Source of the DNA: Sporosarcina ureae
GTDB taxonomy: Bacteria; Bacillota; Bacilli; Bacillales_A; Planococcaceae
Assembly: GCF_002109325.1 (NCBI RefSeq)
Contig: NZ_CP015348.1
Span: 835,001-899,000, forward strand
DNA: 64,000 nt
Reading direction: 5' to 3'
Shown here: positions 1-9,040 of the stretch, in pieces
Layout: each line of letters opens with the position of its first letter
How positions within the stretch are numbered: the stretch's first letter is position 1
Program-made: the position numbers and the translations under genes
The notes under the pieces: model-generated
Told to the model about the DNA's origin: nothing
Seen by the model: only the letters and a program-made list of their open reading frames with translations
Databases searched by the model: none

Positions 1-492
1 CGACTATCTGCACAAATCGTCAGTGGTATCGGATTCCTTGGCGCCGGTGCGATATTGCGCAGGGATAACGATAATATAACAGGACTTACTACTGCTGCTA
101 TGATCTGGGGCGCCGCGGGAATTGGTATTGCAGTAGGGGCTGGTTTTTACTTCGAAGCATTCTTCACTGTAATCAGTGTAATGATCGTTATTGAGCTAAT
201 CGCGCCTATGCTAGGTAGATTCGGTCCGAAACGGTTACGTACAAAAGAAGCAAATTGCACGATCATCATTACGCAAAAGTCTAAGATTGATGACCTCATA
301 AAATACTTACATGCTGAAAACATGGAAATTGACCATATGCGTATTAGACAATTCCAAACACCCGAACATCATTACCATCATGAATTGCAATTTAAACTTA
401 TGGCACATCCAAAAAAATCTACCTCTTCACTCTATATAGAACTGACTACACTTTCTTATGTAGAATCGGTAGAGCTCGTTATTTATCCATAA
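1..492 (+). CDS. MgtC/SapB-family membrane protein, 3' part
   Basis: The reading frame is open from base 1, so the 5' end lies outside the window. The visible part starts with the signature SGIGFLGAGAIL, followed by TGLTTAA and two further hydrophobic segments (about residues 36-75), as in MgtC/SapB proteins. A soluble tail of about 80 residues follows, resembling the ACT-like C-terminal domain of longer members. MgtC proteins are inner-membrane proteins linked to magnesium limitation and to inhibition of the F-type ATPase; the role here is only inferred from family. A hairpin terminator follows the stop codon. Confidence 0.85.
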   Translation, partial: RLSAQIVSGIGFLGAGAILRRDNDNITGLTTAAMIWGAAGIGIAVGAGFYFEAFFTVISVMIVIELIAPMLGRFGPKRLRTKEANCTIIITQKSKIDDLIKYLHAENMEIDHMRIRQFQTPEHHYHHELQFKLMAHPKKSTSSLYIELTTLSYVESVELVIYP

Positions 493-524
493 AAAACGCC
501 AAGCCGAAGTGACTTGACGTTGCA

Positions 525-568
525 GACTGAAAACAACCCTACTACAGGCAGTTGTTTTCAGTCTTTTT
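525..568 (+). terminator. Rho-independent terminator after the MgtC-like gene
   Basis: A 13-bp perfect stem (GACTGAAAACAAC / GTTGTTTTCAGTC) around a 13-nt loop is followed by five T residues on the + strand. It lies between two convergent genes; the T-run serves the + strand gene best. Confidence 0.9.
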
Positions 569-598
569 ACATATTCAATAGAAACATAATATCAGGAA

Positions 599-1762
599 TT
601 ATAAACTAGCTTTCAATAAAGTAAGAACTTCATCCTTAGAAAGCTTAGCAAATCCACCGACCGGACCATTTACAGCAGCTTTTTCAGCCATTAACTCTAA
701 TTTAGAGTCATCGATATCATAATCCGCTAGTGTGACAGGTGCGCCAATCTTCTTCCAATAGGCACTTAAGCGGTCGATTCCTTCCATTGCAACTTCTTCA
801 TCCGTTTTATCAGCTGGATCTACACCGAACACATTAACAGCTAGCTGTACAAAGCGCTTTGGGTTTTTGGGGAATGTTTGCTTCATCCAGTGCGGGAATA
901 GAATCGCCAAACCGCCTGCGTGCGGAATATCGTAGACAGCAGATACGGCGTGTTCAATATTATGCGTACCCCAGTCCCCTCTTGTTCCCATCGATAAGAA
1001 ACCGTTCAATCCCCAAACTCCTGCAAACATCATGGATTCACGAAGGTCTATATTTTCTGGATCTTTTACTAGTTGTTCGCCAGTCTTCATAACAGAGCGT
1101 AATGCCGCTTCGCAAATTTCATCTTGCAACAATGCGTTGTCTGCCGTGTGGAAGTATTGTTCGAAAATGTGGGACATCGTATCAACAATTCCATTGACTG
1201 TTTGATCAAGCGGCACTGACAATGTATATTTCGGATCTAATATAGAAAACTGTGGATAGCTTAATGGCCCACCCCAACCGTATTTCTCTTGTGTCTCTTC
1301 ATTAGTAATAACAGAACCCGCATTCATTTCTGAACTAGTTGCAGTTATCGTCAGCACCGTACCGAATGGAAGTGCTTCTTTAGGCGTTGCTTTACCTGTT
1401 ACAAAGTCCCAAGGATCACCGTCATATTTCGCTGCGGAAGCAATTAACTTCGTACAGTCAATTACAGAACCGCCACCAGCTGCGAGAATCACATCGATAT
1501 TATGTTCTTTACAAAGGTCTGCGCCTCTCTTAGCTGTCGACAAACGAGGATTGGGTTCAACACCTGGCATGTCCACTACTTCGAAATCATTGTCGTTTAA
1601 CATCTTTGTAATTTCGTCATACAGGCCATTGCGCTTAATACTGCCGCCACCGTACACGAGTAACACCTTTTTACCGTATTGTTCAAGCTCTTTTGGCAAT
1701 CGTTGTAGTTGATCTTTACCGAATATTAATTTAGTCGGATTGTTAAAAATAAAGTTATCCAA
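599..1762 (-). CDS. Iron-containing alcohol dehydrogenase (YugJ/YugK-like)
   Basis: A 387-residue group III, iron-dependent alcohol dehydrogenase, probably NAD(P)H-linked and acting on short-chain aldehydes such as butyraldehyde. The nucleotide-binding GGGSVID is at about residues 96-102. The metal-ligand region contains [11 protein letters not shown] and, further on, [18 protein letters not shown], giving the expected Asp/His ligands. The start chosen is TTG at 1762, because AGGAGG lies 7 nt upstream and the protein then begins [10 protein letters not shown] as in the family. The longer open frame to 1882 runs through AT-rich non-coding DNA. The length matches B. subtilis YugJ. The exact substrate cannot be read from sequence. 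Confidence 0.9.
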   Translation of the reverse strand: MDNFIFNNPTKLIFGKDQLQRLPKELEQYGKKVLLVYGGGSIKRNGLYDEITKMLNDNDFEVVDMPGVEPNPRLSTAKRGADLCKEHNIDVILAAGGGSVIDCTKLIASAAKYDGDPWDFVTGKATPKEALPFGTVLTITATSSEMNAGSVITNEETQEKYGWGGPLSYPQFSILDPKYTLSVPLDQTVNGIVDTMSHIFEQYFHTADNALLQDEICEAALRSVMKTGEQLVKDPENIDLRESMMFAGVWGLNGFLSMGTRGDWGTHNIEHAVSAVYDIPHAGGLAILFPHWMKQTFPKNPKRFVQLAVNVFGVDPADKTDEEVAMEGIDRLSAYWKKIGAPVTLADYDIDDSKLELMAEKAAVNGPVGGFAKLSKDEVLTLLKASL

Positions 1763-1867
1763 ATCATACGCCTCCTCTTTCTTACTCTCTATTATGAAAA
1801 AGATGTATTTATGATGCAAGTATAGTGTTCTAAAAACAGGATATACTTTTTTACAGGAGGAGATAAA

Positions 1868-2125
1868 ATGGAAACACTGCAAAAAGTTACATTGGCCATC
1901 GCGCTGATCGGCGCATTAAACTGGGGAGTCGTTGGAATCTTTCGTTTTGACGTCATCGCACAACTTACTGAAGGTGCCTATCAGCCTCTAGCACGCTTCC
2001 TGTATATCATCATCGGATTGTCTGGTCTTATGGCGTTACAAGTCCTCTTTACGTATTGGCGAAGGGAAGACGGACATAAACCCACTGAAGAAACTCATTC
2101 CACTTCATCCGTTGAACAAATTTAA
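1868..2125 (+). CDS. yuzA: DUF378 small membrane protein YuzA
   Basis: An 85-residue protein with two transmembrane segments (about residues 7-27 and 41-62) and the DUF378 signature [14 protein letters not shown] near the first helix. A GGAGGAG Shine-Dalgarno lies just upstream of the ATG. The function of DUF378 proteins is unknown. The gene is divergent from the alcohol dehydrogenase and convergent with rocG, with a terminator immediately after the stop codon. Confidence 0.9.
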   Translation: METLQKVTLAIALIGALNWGVVGIFRFDVIAQLTEGAYQPLARFLYIIIGLSGLMALQVLFTYWRREDGHKPTEETHSTSSVEQI

Positions 2126-2158
2126 AAGGCATCTCCTCTTATATGAGGAGATGCCTTT
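2125..2158. terminator. Terminator hairpin between yuzA and rocG
   Basis: A perfect 14-bp stem, AAAGGCATCTCCTC / GAGGAGATGCCTTT, with a TTATAT loop between convergent genes. The stem begins inside the yuzA stop codon. A and T runs at both ends suggest it works in both directions. Confidence 0.85.
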
Positions 2159-2166
2159 AGTTGTTA

Positions 2167-3411
2167 TTATACCCAGCCACGGAAACGGCTTGCTTCCGCT
2201 GTTCTGCGTACACCAATCATATATGCCGCTAAACGCATATCAATATTACGTGTAGACGATATATTATAGACATTTTCAAATGCAGCAACCATTTTTTCTG
2301 TCAATTTTTCACGAACTTCTTCTTCAGACCAATAATAGCCCATATTGTTCTGAACCCATTCGAAATACGATACTGTTACGCCACCAGCACTAGCTAATAC
2401 GTCTGGTACTAGTAGAATACCGCGATCTGTCAGGATTTTTGTAGCTTCCGCTGTAGTTGGACCATTCGCTGCTTCCACTACGATATCCGCTTTAATATTA
2501 TGAGCATTTTCTTCTGTAATCTGGTTTTCAATAGCAGCTGGAACTAAGATATCACAATCCATTTCGAGTAATTCCGCATTGGTTAGCGTATTGTCGAATA
2601 ATGTAGTAACTGTTCCGAAGCTGTCGCGACGATCTAATAGATAGTCGATATCTAAACCGTCCGGATCATGCAACGCTCCATATGCATCAGATATTCCGAT
2701 AACTTTCGCACCGGAGTCATGTAAAAACTTGGATAAGAAGCTACCTGCGTTACCAAACCCTTGAATGATAACACGTGCACCTTTCATATCGATGTTGCGA
2801 CGTTTTGCCGCTTCATTGATAATGATCGTTACACCTTCAGCTGTTGCGCGCTCGCGGCCATGTGAACCACCGAGTACGACTGGCTTCCCTGTAATGAAAC
2901 CAGGAGAGTTGAATTCATCAATTTTACTGTATTCATCCATCATCCATGCCATGATTTGTGAATTCGTAAAGACGTCCGGTGCAGGGATATCCTTTGCAGG
3001 TCCCATGATTTGACTAAGTGCACGCACATAGCCTCGGCTTAGTCTTTCTAGTTCACCCATCGACATTTCTCGCGGATCACAGATGATACCGCCTTTAGCT
3101 CCACCATATGGTAAATCCACAATTCCAGCTTTTAGCGTCATCCACATAGATAGCGCCTTCACTTCATCAGCACTAACGTTAGGATGGAATCGAATTCCAC
3201 CTTTTGTAGGTCCGACTGCGTCATTGTGTTGTCCACGGTAACCGGTATATACTTTTACTTTTCCATCATCCATACGGACCGGAATGCGCACTTCCACCAT
3301 ACGAAGTGGTTCTTTCAATAGTTCATACATTCCTTCATCATAGCCTAGCTTTTCAAGTGCTTCTTTTATAACAACTTGTGTAGACGTAAATAGATTCAGG
3401 TTTTCTGTCAT
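2167..3411 (-). CDS. rocG: NAD-linked glutamate dehydrogenase RocG/GudB type
   Basis: A 414-residue Glu/Leu/Phe/Val dehydrogenase that deaminates glutamate to 2-oxoglutarate. The N-terminal substrate domain carries PTKGGIRFHP and the catalytic-lysine region LPYGGAKGGI (about residues 88-121). The C-terminal Rossmann domain starts with VIIQGFGNAGSF (about residue 215). The end, RFRGWV, is typical of Bacillus RocG/GudB. It is the last enzyme of the arginine route and lies next to rocD and rocA; rocG rather than gudB is inferred from that. It has its own promoter region (3440-3475), so it need not be co-transcribed with rocD. No internal duplication of the kind that inactivates gudB was seen. 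Confidence 0.93.
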   Translation of the reverse strand: MTENLNLFTSTQVVIKEALEKLGYDEGMYELLKEPLRMVEVRIPVRMDDGKVKVYTGYRGQHNDAVGPTKGGIRFHPNVSADEVKALSMWMTLKAGIVDLPYGGAKGGIICDPREMSMGELERLSRGYVRALSQIMGPAKDIPAPDVFTNSQIMAWMMDEYSKIDEFNSPGFITGKPVVLGGSHGRERATAEGVTIIINEAAKRRNIDMKGARVIIQGFGNAGSFLSKFLHDSGAKVIGISDAYGALHDPDGLDIDYLLDRRDSFGTVTTLFDNTLTNAELLEMDCDILVPAAIENQITEENAHNIKADIVVEAANGPTTAEATKILTDRGILLVPDVLASAGGVTVSYFEWVQNNMGYYWSEEEVREKLTEKMVAAFENVYNISSTRNIDMRLAAYMIGVRRTAEASRFRGWV

Positions 3412-3445
3412 TGTATGGCTCGCCTCTTTGTTTGGTATTGTCTTT

Positions 3446-3468
3446 CACGGACACATTATAACACGGAC
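3446..3468 (-). promoter_or_regulatory. Candidate rocG promoter with repeated CACGGAC boxes
   Basis: On the minus strand a perfect TATAAT -10 box (complement of 3455-3460) sits between two copies of CACGGAC (3446-3452 and 3462-3468, + strand). The -35 region is weak. The second copy is part of an imperfect dyad, ACACGGACGTGT. The boxes flanking the -10 would suit an operator; the binding protein is unknown. Confidence 0.45.
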
Positions 3469-3480
3469 GTGTTGAAACAT

Positions 3481-3539
3481 CCACCCATCAATTCCAAACC
3501 TTCTTTGAATTTATTTTTATGCAGAAATCGGATGGGTGG
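3481..3539. repeat. Long-loop inverted repeat between rocD and rocG
   Basis: Arms CCACCCATC (3481-3489) and GATGGGTGG (3531-3539) are perfect complements separated by 41 nt. There is no T-run, so this is not a standard terminator. It could be a rocD end structure, a processing site or a regulatory stem in the rocG upstream region. Confidence 0.5.
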
Positions 3540-3550
3540 GTGAACGTTAC

Positions 3551-4744
3551 TTACTTGTTAAATACTGTACGAATCTTCTCCAATGCCCAGTCCAGCTCTT
3601 CTTGAGTAATAGTCAGTGGAGGAGCAAAACGAATGACGGTATCATGCGTTTCTTTACATAGTAAACCTAGTTCTTTGAGCTTTTCACAATACGGACGTGC
3701 CTCTTCTGTTAGTTCCATCCCAATGAATAATCCACGGCCACGTACTTCCTTAATTGCAGGATGAGAAATTTTCTTCAATTCATCCATGAAATAATTTCCT
3801 AATTCTTTAGATCGCTTCGCCAGCTCTTCTTCTTCCAACACTTCAAGTGCTGCTATGGATACTGCGCAAGCCATCGGATTCCCACCAAATGTAGAACCGT
3901 GAGAACCCGGATTGAATACACCTAGGATGTCATCATTTGCAAGCACACAAGAGATCGGGAATACTCCGCCACCTAGTGCCTTACCAAGAATATACATATC
4001 TGGTGTAACATCATCATAGTTACAAGCAAACATTTCACCCGTACGGCATAGTCCTGCTTGAATTTCATCCGCAATTAATAGAACGTTTTCTTCCTTACAT
4101 AGTTTCGCAGCTTCCTTCATGAATCCTTCTGGAGGAATGATGATTCCAGCTTCGCCTTGGATCGGCTCGATTAGGAATGCCGCCGTGTTGGAAGTAATCG
4201 CAGCTTTTAATGCATCGATATCACCGTATTCTACCAACTTGATACCAGGTAGTAACGGACCGAATCCTTTTTTATATTCAGGATCAGACGACAGTGAAAC
4301 TGCTCCAAGCGTGCGACCGTGGAAGTTCCCGACACATGCAATGATTTCTGCATGATTGCCAGCTACACCTTTTACGTCATACGCCCAGCGTCTAGCTGCT
4401 TTTAAAGCTGTTTCCACTGCTTCTGCACCTGTATTCATAGGCAATACCATATTTTTACCTGAAAGCTTTGCCATCTTTTCATACCACGGACCCAGTTGAT
4501 CATTGTGGAATGCACGTGAAGTTAACGTTACACGGTCAGCTTGGTCTTTCAGCGCTTGAATAATTTTCGGGTGGCGATGTCCTTGATTGAGTGCGGAATA
4601 TGCAGCTAACATATCCATATACTTATTGCCTTCAGGGTCTTTCACCCAGACACCTTCCGCCTCCGAAATTACGATAGGTAGCGGATTATAGTTATTCGCA
4701 CCGTATTTTTGTGTTTTTTCAATAACAGTTGTTGTTTTCGTCAT
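3551..4744 (-). CDS. rocD: Ornithine aminotransferase
   Basis: A 397-residue class III PLP-dependent aminotransferase that converts ornithine plus 2-oxoglutarate to glutamate-5-semialdehyde and glutamate. The PLP region reads [15 protein letters not shown], with the Schiff-base lysine in [15 protein letters not shown] (about residue 250). Conserved [17 protein letters not shown] is near the N-terminus. It starts 32 nt after rocA with a GAGGAG ribosome site, so rocA-rocD looks like one operon. The length and the neighbours rocA and rocG support ornithine over acetylornithine as substrate. Confidence 0.93.
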   Translation of the reverse strand: MTKTTTVIEKTQKYGANNYNPLPIVISEAEGVWVKDPEGNKYMDMLAAYSALNQGHRHPKIIQALKDQADRVTLTSRAFHNDQLGPWYEKMAKLSGKNMVLPMNTGAEAVETALKAARRWAYDVKGVAGNHAEIIACVGNFHGRTLGAVSLSSDPEYKKGFGPLLPGIKLVEYGDIDALKAAITSNTAAFLIEPIQGEAGIIIPPEGFMKEAAKLCKEENVLLIADEIQAGLCRTGEMFACNYDDVTPDMYILGKALGGGVFPISCVLANDDILGVFNPGSHGSTFGGNPMACAVSIAALEVLEEEELAKRSKELGNYFMDELKKISHPAIKEVRGRGLFIGMELTEEARPYCEKLKELGLLCKETHDTVIRFAPPLTITQEELDWALEKIRTVFNK

Positions 4745-4776
4745 CTCTGTTCACTCCTCGAATTCTCTTAATCGGT

Positions 4777-6321
4777 TTATAGTGTCTCTGAAGTAGTCTT
4801 CCCTTGCATATGCAACTGCAAGTAATCCGGTCCTCCAGCTTTCGAATCCGTACCCGACATATTAAATCCGCCAAACGGCTGATATCCTACGATAGCACCT
4901 GTACATCCTCTATTGAAATACAAGTTACCAACATGGAAATCTTCACGAGCCTGTTCAATGTGGTGACGGTTATTCGTAATGACAGCACCTGTCAAACCAT
5001 AATCTGTATCGTTCGCAAACTCAATCGCTTCTGTAAAGGATGAAGCTTTAGAAAGCGCCACGACCGGTCCAAAAATTTCTTCTTGAGAAATACGCGCAGT
5101 CGGATCAACGTCTGCGAATACTGTCGGAGCTACAAAATAACCTTTGGAGTCATCGCCAGTTCCGCCTGCAATGAGACGTCCTTCTTTCTTACCGATTTCA
5201 ATATAGTCCATAATTTTATCGTATGCAGCCTGGTCAATTACTGGACCTGCAGTATTCTTGCTATCTACCGGATCGCCCCAGTTATACGTTTTCGTAATTT
5301 CTTCTACGCGCTTCACTACTTCGTCGTAGACATCTTCATGAATGATCGCGCGAGAACATGCAGAACATTTCTGTCCACTGAATCCGAATGAAGATTTCAC
5401 GATAGATTGTGCTGCTAATTCAAGGTCTGCTTCATTATCGACAACAATCGTATCTTTACCGCCCATTTCCGCAATTACGCGCTTCAACCAAATTTGGCCG
5501 TCATGTACTTTAGCCGCACGTTCGAAAATGCGTGTACCGACTTCGCGTGAACCCGTAAACGAAACGAAACGAGTATCTTTGTGATCGACTAGATAGTCGC
5601 CAATTTCTGAACCTGACCCTGGGATATAGTTGACAACGCCTGAAGGCATGCCGGCTTCTTCCAGTACTTCGATGAATTTATATGCAATTACTGTTGTAGT
5701 AGATGCAGGCTTCAACAATACTGTGTTCCCTGTCACTAATGCTCCTACTGTCGTACCTGCCATGATGGCAAATGCGAAGTTCCACGGTGAAATAACTACG
5801 CCTACACCAAGTGGTATATAATCGAATCGGTTAAATTCTCCTGGTCTGCTCTCTACGTGCATACCTTCTTTTAGTGTAAGCATTTGACGACCGTAGTATT
5901 CTAGGAAATCGATACCTTCTGCAACATCTGCGTCCGCTTCGTTCCAAGGCTTGCCCGCTTCTTTTGTAAGGAGTGCAGAAAACTCGAACTTACGACGTCT
6001 GACGATTGCCGCAGCTTTAAATAGTACATCAGCACGGAATTCAGGCTTCACTTTTCTCCACGTTTTAAATGTTTCTTTTGCCGTATTCATCGCTTGTTCT
6101 GCTAAATCGCGACTAGCTTGCGAGACATTCCCGATGATCTCATTTTTATCTGAAGGATTAGTAGACGCTAGCTTCTTATCTGTCATGATGCGCTCGCCAC
6201 CGATAATTAACGGATAGTCTTGGCCAATATAACTTTCTACGGTTTTAAAACCTTCTTCGTATGCTTTGCGGTTTTCTTCTACTGTAAAATCTGTGAATGG
6301 TTCGTGTTTGTATGGAATCAT
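4777..6321 (-). CDS. rocA: 1-pyrroline-5-carboxylate dehydrogenase
   Basis: A 514-residue aldehyde dehydrogenase of the RocA/PutC class that oxidises glutamate-5-semialdehyde to glutamate. The N-terminus [17 protein letters not shown] is typical of Bacillus RocA. The NAD site [13 protein letters not shown], the Glu base in AEMGGKD and the catalytic Cys in [12 protein letters not shown] are present. It is first in a rocA-rocD unit reading away from the RocR-like gene. CCTCCT (6334-6339, complement) gives a strong ribosome site. Upstream DNA has TTGCA/TGCAA dyads and a cre-like box but no convincing -24/-12 promoter. Confidence 0.93.
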   Translation of the reverse strand: MIPYKHEPFTDFTVEENRKAYEEGFKTVESYIGQDYPLIIGGERIMTDKKLASTNPSDKNEIIGNVSQASRDLAEQAMNTAKETFKTWRKVKPEFRADVLFKAAAIVRRRKFEFSALLTKEAGKPWNEADADVAEGIDFLEYYGRQMLTLKEGMHVESRPGEFNRFDYIPLGVGVVISPWNFAFAIMAGTTVGALVTGNTVLLKPASTTTVIAYKFIEVLEEAGMPSGVVNYIPGSGSEIGDYLVDHKDTRFVSFTGSREVGTRIFERAAKVHDGQIWLKRVIAEMGGKDTIVVDNEADLELAAQSIVKSSFGFSGQKCSACSRAIIHEDVYDEVVKRVEEITKTYNWGDPVDSKNTAGPVIDQAAYDKIMDYIEIGKKEGRLIAGGTGDDSKGYFVAPTVFADVDPTARISQEEIFGPVVALSKASSFTEAIEFANDTDYGLTGAVITNNRHHIEQAREDFHVGNLYFNRGCTGAIVGYQPFGGFNMSGTDSKAGGPDYLQLHMQGKTTSETL

Positions 6322-6353
6322 TTAGGATCAAGTCCTCCTTTATATTTGAGAGT

Positions 6354-6420
6354 GCAAAATATATTTGCGTTTGTTAACGTTTACATTTATAATGATGCAA
6401 GAAAACGTTGCACTTTGCAA
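6354..6420. promoter_or_regulatory. rocA/rocR-like divergent control region with TTGCA dyads and a cre-like box
   Basis: Three dyads are visible: GCAAAATATATTTGC (6354-6368), TGCAA-N7-TTGCA (6396-6412) and TTGCACTTTGCAA (6408-6420). TTGTTAACGTTTACA (6371-6385) fits the CcpA cre consensus with one mismatch. The + strand promoter for the regulator overlaps: TTGCGT (6365-6370), a 17-nt spacer and TATAAT (6388-6393). No TGGCAC-N5-TTGC sigma-54 element was found on the rocA strand. Confidence 0.5.
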
Positions 6421-6500
6421 GTGTTTTGATACATTTATTTTTCTTTTTAGTATTTTACTAATAATATTCTGTTAAGTATTACGTTAGGAAGGTGTTTTTG

Positions 6501-7802
6501 ATGAATAGTTATAAAGATGTATTAGATATATGCAATCAATTTGCAGTGGATCATGCAAATATCGGAATACATGCCGTAGACCATTCAGGACGCACACTTG
6601 TCTACAATCGAAAAATGAAGGAAATCGAAGGATTAAATCTCGAGGATATAAAAGACCATTCTATATTGGAGCTATTCAACTTCGACAAAAGTGAAAGTAC
6701 CTTGATGAAAGTGTTGCAGAGTGGAGAACCACAATTGCGAGTGAAGCAGAGGTATTGGAATACGAACGAATTAGAAATCACAACGATGAATGACACTTAT
6801 CCTATTTACGAAGAACAGAAATTGATCGGCGCGATCGAATTTGCCCAAGATATTACTGCATTGGAGAAGTTCGTTCTGCAACCATTGCGTAAAAACCGTG
6901 GACCGATCACATTCAATCAAATCACAGCCCACTCTCTTGCGATGAAGTCGGTCATTTCGACTGCTGAAAAAGCGGCAGATGCAGGATTACCTGTATTATT
7001 AATTGGTGAGACTGGCGTTGGGAAAGATAATCTTGCTGAAGCTATTCACTACGGAACCTCGGAAAATCAAAGAGTATTTCACACATTCCATTGCCTACAT
7101 GCTGATACAGATATCATTCGGCAACTTGACGAAACTTTACAACAGCAATTGACGATGACGTTATTTTGTGAGCGAATCGACTCCTTATCAATTTCATTGC
7201 AACAGTCATTACTTTTCGTTTTGCAAAAATCATCCACTCATCAGTTTATCGCGAGTATTGGAGATGACCCAGTTGAACTCATTGCATCCGGGACACTGTT
7301 AAAGGAGCTTTATTACTTTTTCGCGTCATTCGCTATCCGGATCCCTCCCCTACGTAAGCGACCTGAAGATATTATTCCATTTGCCGAATCCTATTTGAAG
7401 ACGAGAATAGAATCGCTCGGAACGGGGTTAGCAAAAATCGATGAAAAAGTCAGCGAGTTACTATGTGCATATGAATGGCCAGGGAATTTGCGTGAGCTGG
7501 AGTTTTTGCTCGACGAGGTATCTTCCATGCGTACAAGTGAAGATACATTGACGTTTGATATGCTGCCATTGCAGTTTAAGTTAAAGGTGGAGTCCATTTC
7601 GGATGAATCTTCGCAGCCAAAAGACTTCATTGTACAAAGCGATTCAAAGTTAGTACCGCTTGATCAGTATTTACGAGAAGCGGAGAGGTATTATCTTCAG
7701 AAAGCGATGAAGCTGCACGATGACAATATTACGAAAACTGCCAACTCACTTGGTATGAGCAGACAGAATTTGCAATATCGATTGAAGAAGTTGAAGGAAT
7801 AA
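6501..7802 (+). CDS. RocR-like PAS-AAA-HTH regulator with a degenerate ATPase domain
   Basis: A 433-residue protein with the layout of sigma-54 activators: N-terminal PAS-like domain (about 1-120), AAA+ region (about 140-355) and a Fis-type HTH at the C-terminus (NITKTANSLGMSRQNLQYRLKKL). Walker A is kept (GETGVGKD). The stretch that should contain GAFTGA is missing, the Walker B region reads TLFCERIDSL instead of TLFLDEI, and the arginine-finger region reads ELYYFFASF instead of DLYYRLNV. It is therefore unlikely to hydrolyse ATP or remodel sigma-54 holoenzyme. Its position divergent from rocA-rocD points to control of arginine catabolism, perhaps with the main sigma factor. ATG 6501 is chosen over GTG 6492 because AGGAAGG lies 8 nt upstream. 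Confidence 0.8.
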   Translation: MNSYKDVLDICNQFAVDHANIGIHAVDHSGRTLVYNRKMKEIEGLNLEDIKDHSILELFNFDKSESTLMKVLQSGEPQLRVKQRYWNTNELEITTMNDTYPIYEEQKLIGAIEFAQDITALEKFVLQPLRKNRGPITFNQITAHSLAMKSVISTAEKAADAGLPVLLIGETGVGKDNLAEAIHYGTSENQRVFHTFHCLHADTDIIRQLDETLQQQLTMTLFCERIDSLSISLQQSLLFVLQKSSTHQFIASIGDDPVELIASGTLLKELYYFFASFAIRIPPLRKRPEDIIPFAESYLKTRIESLGTGLAKIDEKVSELLCAYEWPGNLRELEFLLDEVSSMRTSEDTLTFDMLPLQFKLKVESISDESSQPKDFIVQSDSKLVPLDQYLREAERYYLQKAMKLHDDNITKTANSLGMSRQNLQYRLKKLKE

Positions 7803-7860
7803 AGATACTGATGTTGCAGAAATAACTTTAATGACGTTACTTACTAATTTAAAAACACAA

Positions 7861-7910
7861 AAAAGGACTGTTACAGGAAGTTATATTCACTCCCTGTGAC
7901 AGTCCTTTTT
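7861..7910. terminator. Bidirectional terminator between the RocR-like gene and yugI
   Basis: The stem AAAAGGACTGTTACAGG pairs with CCCTGTGACAGTCCTTTTT around a loop of about 14 nt, with A and T runs on either side, between convergent genes. Confidence 0.9.
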
Positions 7911-7912
7911 TA

Positions 7913-8287
7913 TTAACGTCCGGATTGTTCGATCCAGCCTTGTAGCTTATCTTTCAATGAATTAAAGCCATCCGCGTCTTGCTGATCTACACGTTCCTGC
8001 AATGATTGACGGGAACGTTGATTGTTCAAGTAAGAATTCGGTGGCTCTTGTAATGCACGGATAGACAAACTGATTTTACTCGCTTTTTCATCCACATCCA
8101 GTACTTTGACGTGAACTTCTTGCCCAACTTCCAAAAATTCATGAATGTCTTTAACGAACCCATACGTGATTTCAGAGATGTGCACTAACCCTTGCGTTGA
8201 AGCATCCAGCGCTACAAACGCACCGTACGGCTGTATTCCGGTAACTTTTCCGGACAGCTCATCTCCTACTGCAAATTTGTGAGACAT
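7913..8287 (-). CDS. yugI: S1 RNA-binding protein, general stress protein 13 type
   Basis: A 124-residue protein with one S1 domain (about residues 5-75; VGDELSGKVTGIQPYGAFVAL...GLVHISEI...VKVLDVDEKASKISLSIRAL). A charged, Gln-rich tail follows. The length and tail match YugI (GSP13) of B. subtilis, a ribosome-associated stress protein. It stands alone between terminators, with a promoter at 8343-8371. Confidence 0.9.
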   Translation of the reverse strand: MSHKFAVGDELSGKVTGIQPYGAFVALDASTQGLVHISEITYGFVKDIHEFLEVGQEVHVKVLDVDEKASKISLSIRALQEPPNSYLNNQRSRQSLQERVDQQDADGFNSLKDKLQGWIEQSGR

Positions 8288-8342
8288 GCAAAACAGCTCC
8301 CAATCTAAAGTAGTATCTAATCTGCCTTTGCGGCCGTTTCAT

Positions 8343-8371
8343 AGTATACCATATTTCAAAGTTTTGAACAA
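8343..8371 (-). promoter_or_regulatory. Sigma-A-type promoter for yugI
   Basis: On the minus strand TTGTTC (complement of 8366-8371) and TATACT (complement of 8343-8348) are 17 nt apart, about 55 nt upstream of the yugI ATG. The -35 is imperfect. Confidence 0.5.
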
Positions 8372-8399
8372 AAAAACGCCATCCAAAAGACGGCGTTAA
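8369..8399 (-). terminator. Terminator after yugE
   Basis: On the minus strand AACGCCGTC and GATGGCGTT form a stem with a short T-rich loop, followed by a run of seven Ts. Confidence 0.9.
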
Positions 8400-8403
8400 C
8401 TAT

Positions 8404-8670
8404 TTAATATTGGACGATTGAGTTGGCTTTATATTTAATCGCAATTAATTTATAGGATATATCCATACACTTCTCTAAAGGTATCCACATATCATGTGTA
8501 TGCTCATAGGCATCGCGAATACATTTAGCCAAGTCAGCTGGATGATCTACATCATGAAGCTTCGTCACTACATCTGCAATCTCTGTATCATATGCGTGTT
8601 CTCCTTCTTGGAATGGATCCCACTGCTTAAGAAGTACAACCGCTTTTTTATTCATTTCGATGGTTTGCAC
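8404..8670 (-). CDS. yugE: DUF1871 family protein YugE
   Basis: An 88-residue soluble protein with the DUF1871 pattern: VLLKQWDPFQ near the N-terminus, YDTEIADVV, then LAKCIRDAYEHTHDMWIPLEKCM. The length is typical of YugE. No function is known. It is monocistronic, with its own terminator downstream and yugI beyond it. Confidence 0.85.
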   Translation of the reverse strand: MQTIEMNKKAVVLLKQWDPFQEGEHAYDTEIADVVTKLHDVDHPADLAKCIRDAYEHTHDMWIPLEKCMDISYKLIAIKYKANSIVQY

Positions 8671-8776
8671 GATTTGTCACCTGATTCGCATTTTTCTTTT
8701 AATGATAGCACAGTGTTGTGAAAGAAAAAAGAAAACAGTTGCAAAGAGATTGATAGCATCCGAGAAAACTCAAAAA

Positions 8777-8809
8777 AAGAACATCCCGATCAATCGATGG
8801 GATGTTCTT
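8777..8809 (-). terminator. Terminator overlapping the end of the 73-aa membrane protein gene
   Basis: A perfect 11-bp stem, AAGAACATCCC / GGGATGTTCTT, is followed on the minus strand by seven Ts. The upstream arm and loop lie inside the last codons of the gene ending at 8790. Confidence 0.9.
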
Positions 8810-9011
8810 GATTTTTAATTTGTTGTCGTTCTTTTAAAATACGATGTTCCAGCTCTTTCGTTTCTTCTTCCTGCCGTTTGGACTTCTTAAGAATCCAACG
8901 AAATACGAACAGCATTAGCGTCATGAAGATGACGAAAGAGATTGCTGCTGGAATGTATTCTGATTTATCTTCAGGAAAATAAAGAAACGGCATCAATAGA
9001 ACGAAGTCCAT
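8790..9011 (-). CDS. Small single-pass membrane protein of unknown function
   Basis: A 73-residue protein not recognised as a named family. Residues 20-42 are strongly hydrophobic (IPAAISFVIFMTLMLFVFRW), followed by KKSKRQ and a Glu/Arg/Gln-rich helix, so a short membrane anchor with a cytosolic amphipathic tail is likely. The last codons (HPID and stop) form part of the terminator stem. It lies downstream of the cyclophilin gene on the same strand with a 29-nt gap, so the two may be co-transcribed. Confidence 0.7.
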   Translation of the reverse strand: MDFVLLMPFLYFPEDKSEYIPAAISFVIFMTLMLFVFRWILKKSKRQEEETKELEHRILKERQQIKNQEHPID

Positions 9012-9040
9012 GCTAGTTTCCCCCTATGAATTAAACCTTC

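Noticed and set aside
1763..1882. 40-residue N-terminal extension of the alcohol dehydrogenase
   Set aside because: The extension is not similar to the family, covers the ribosome site and overlaps the yuzA start.
6322..6500. Sigma-54 promoter for rocA
   Set aside because: Each TTGCA on the rocA strand was checked for TGGCAC 5 nt upstream; none matched in more than two or three positions.
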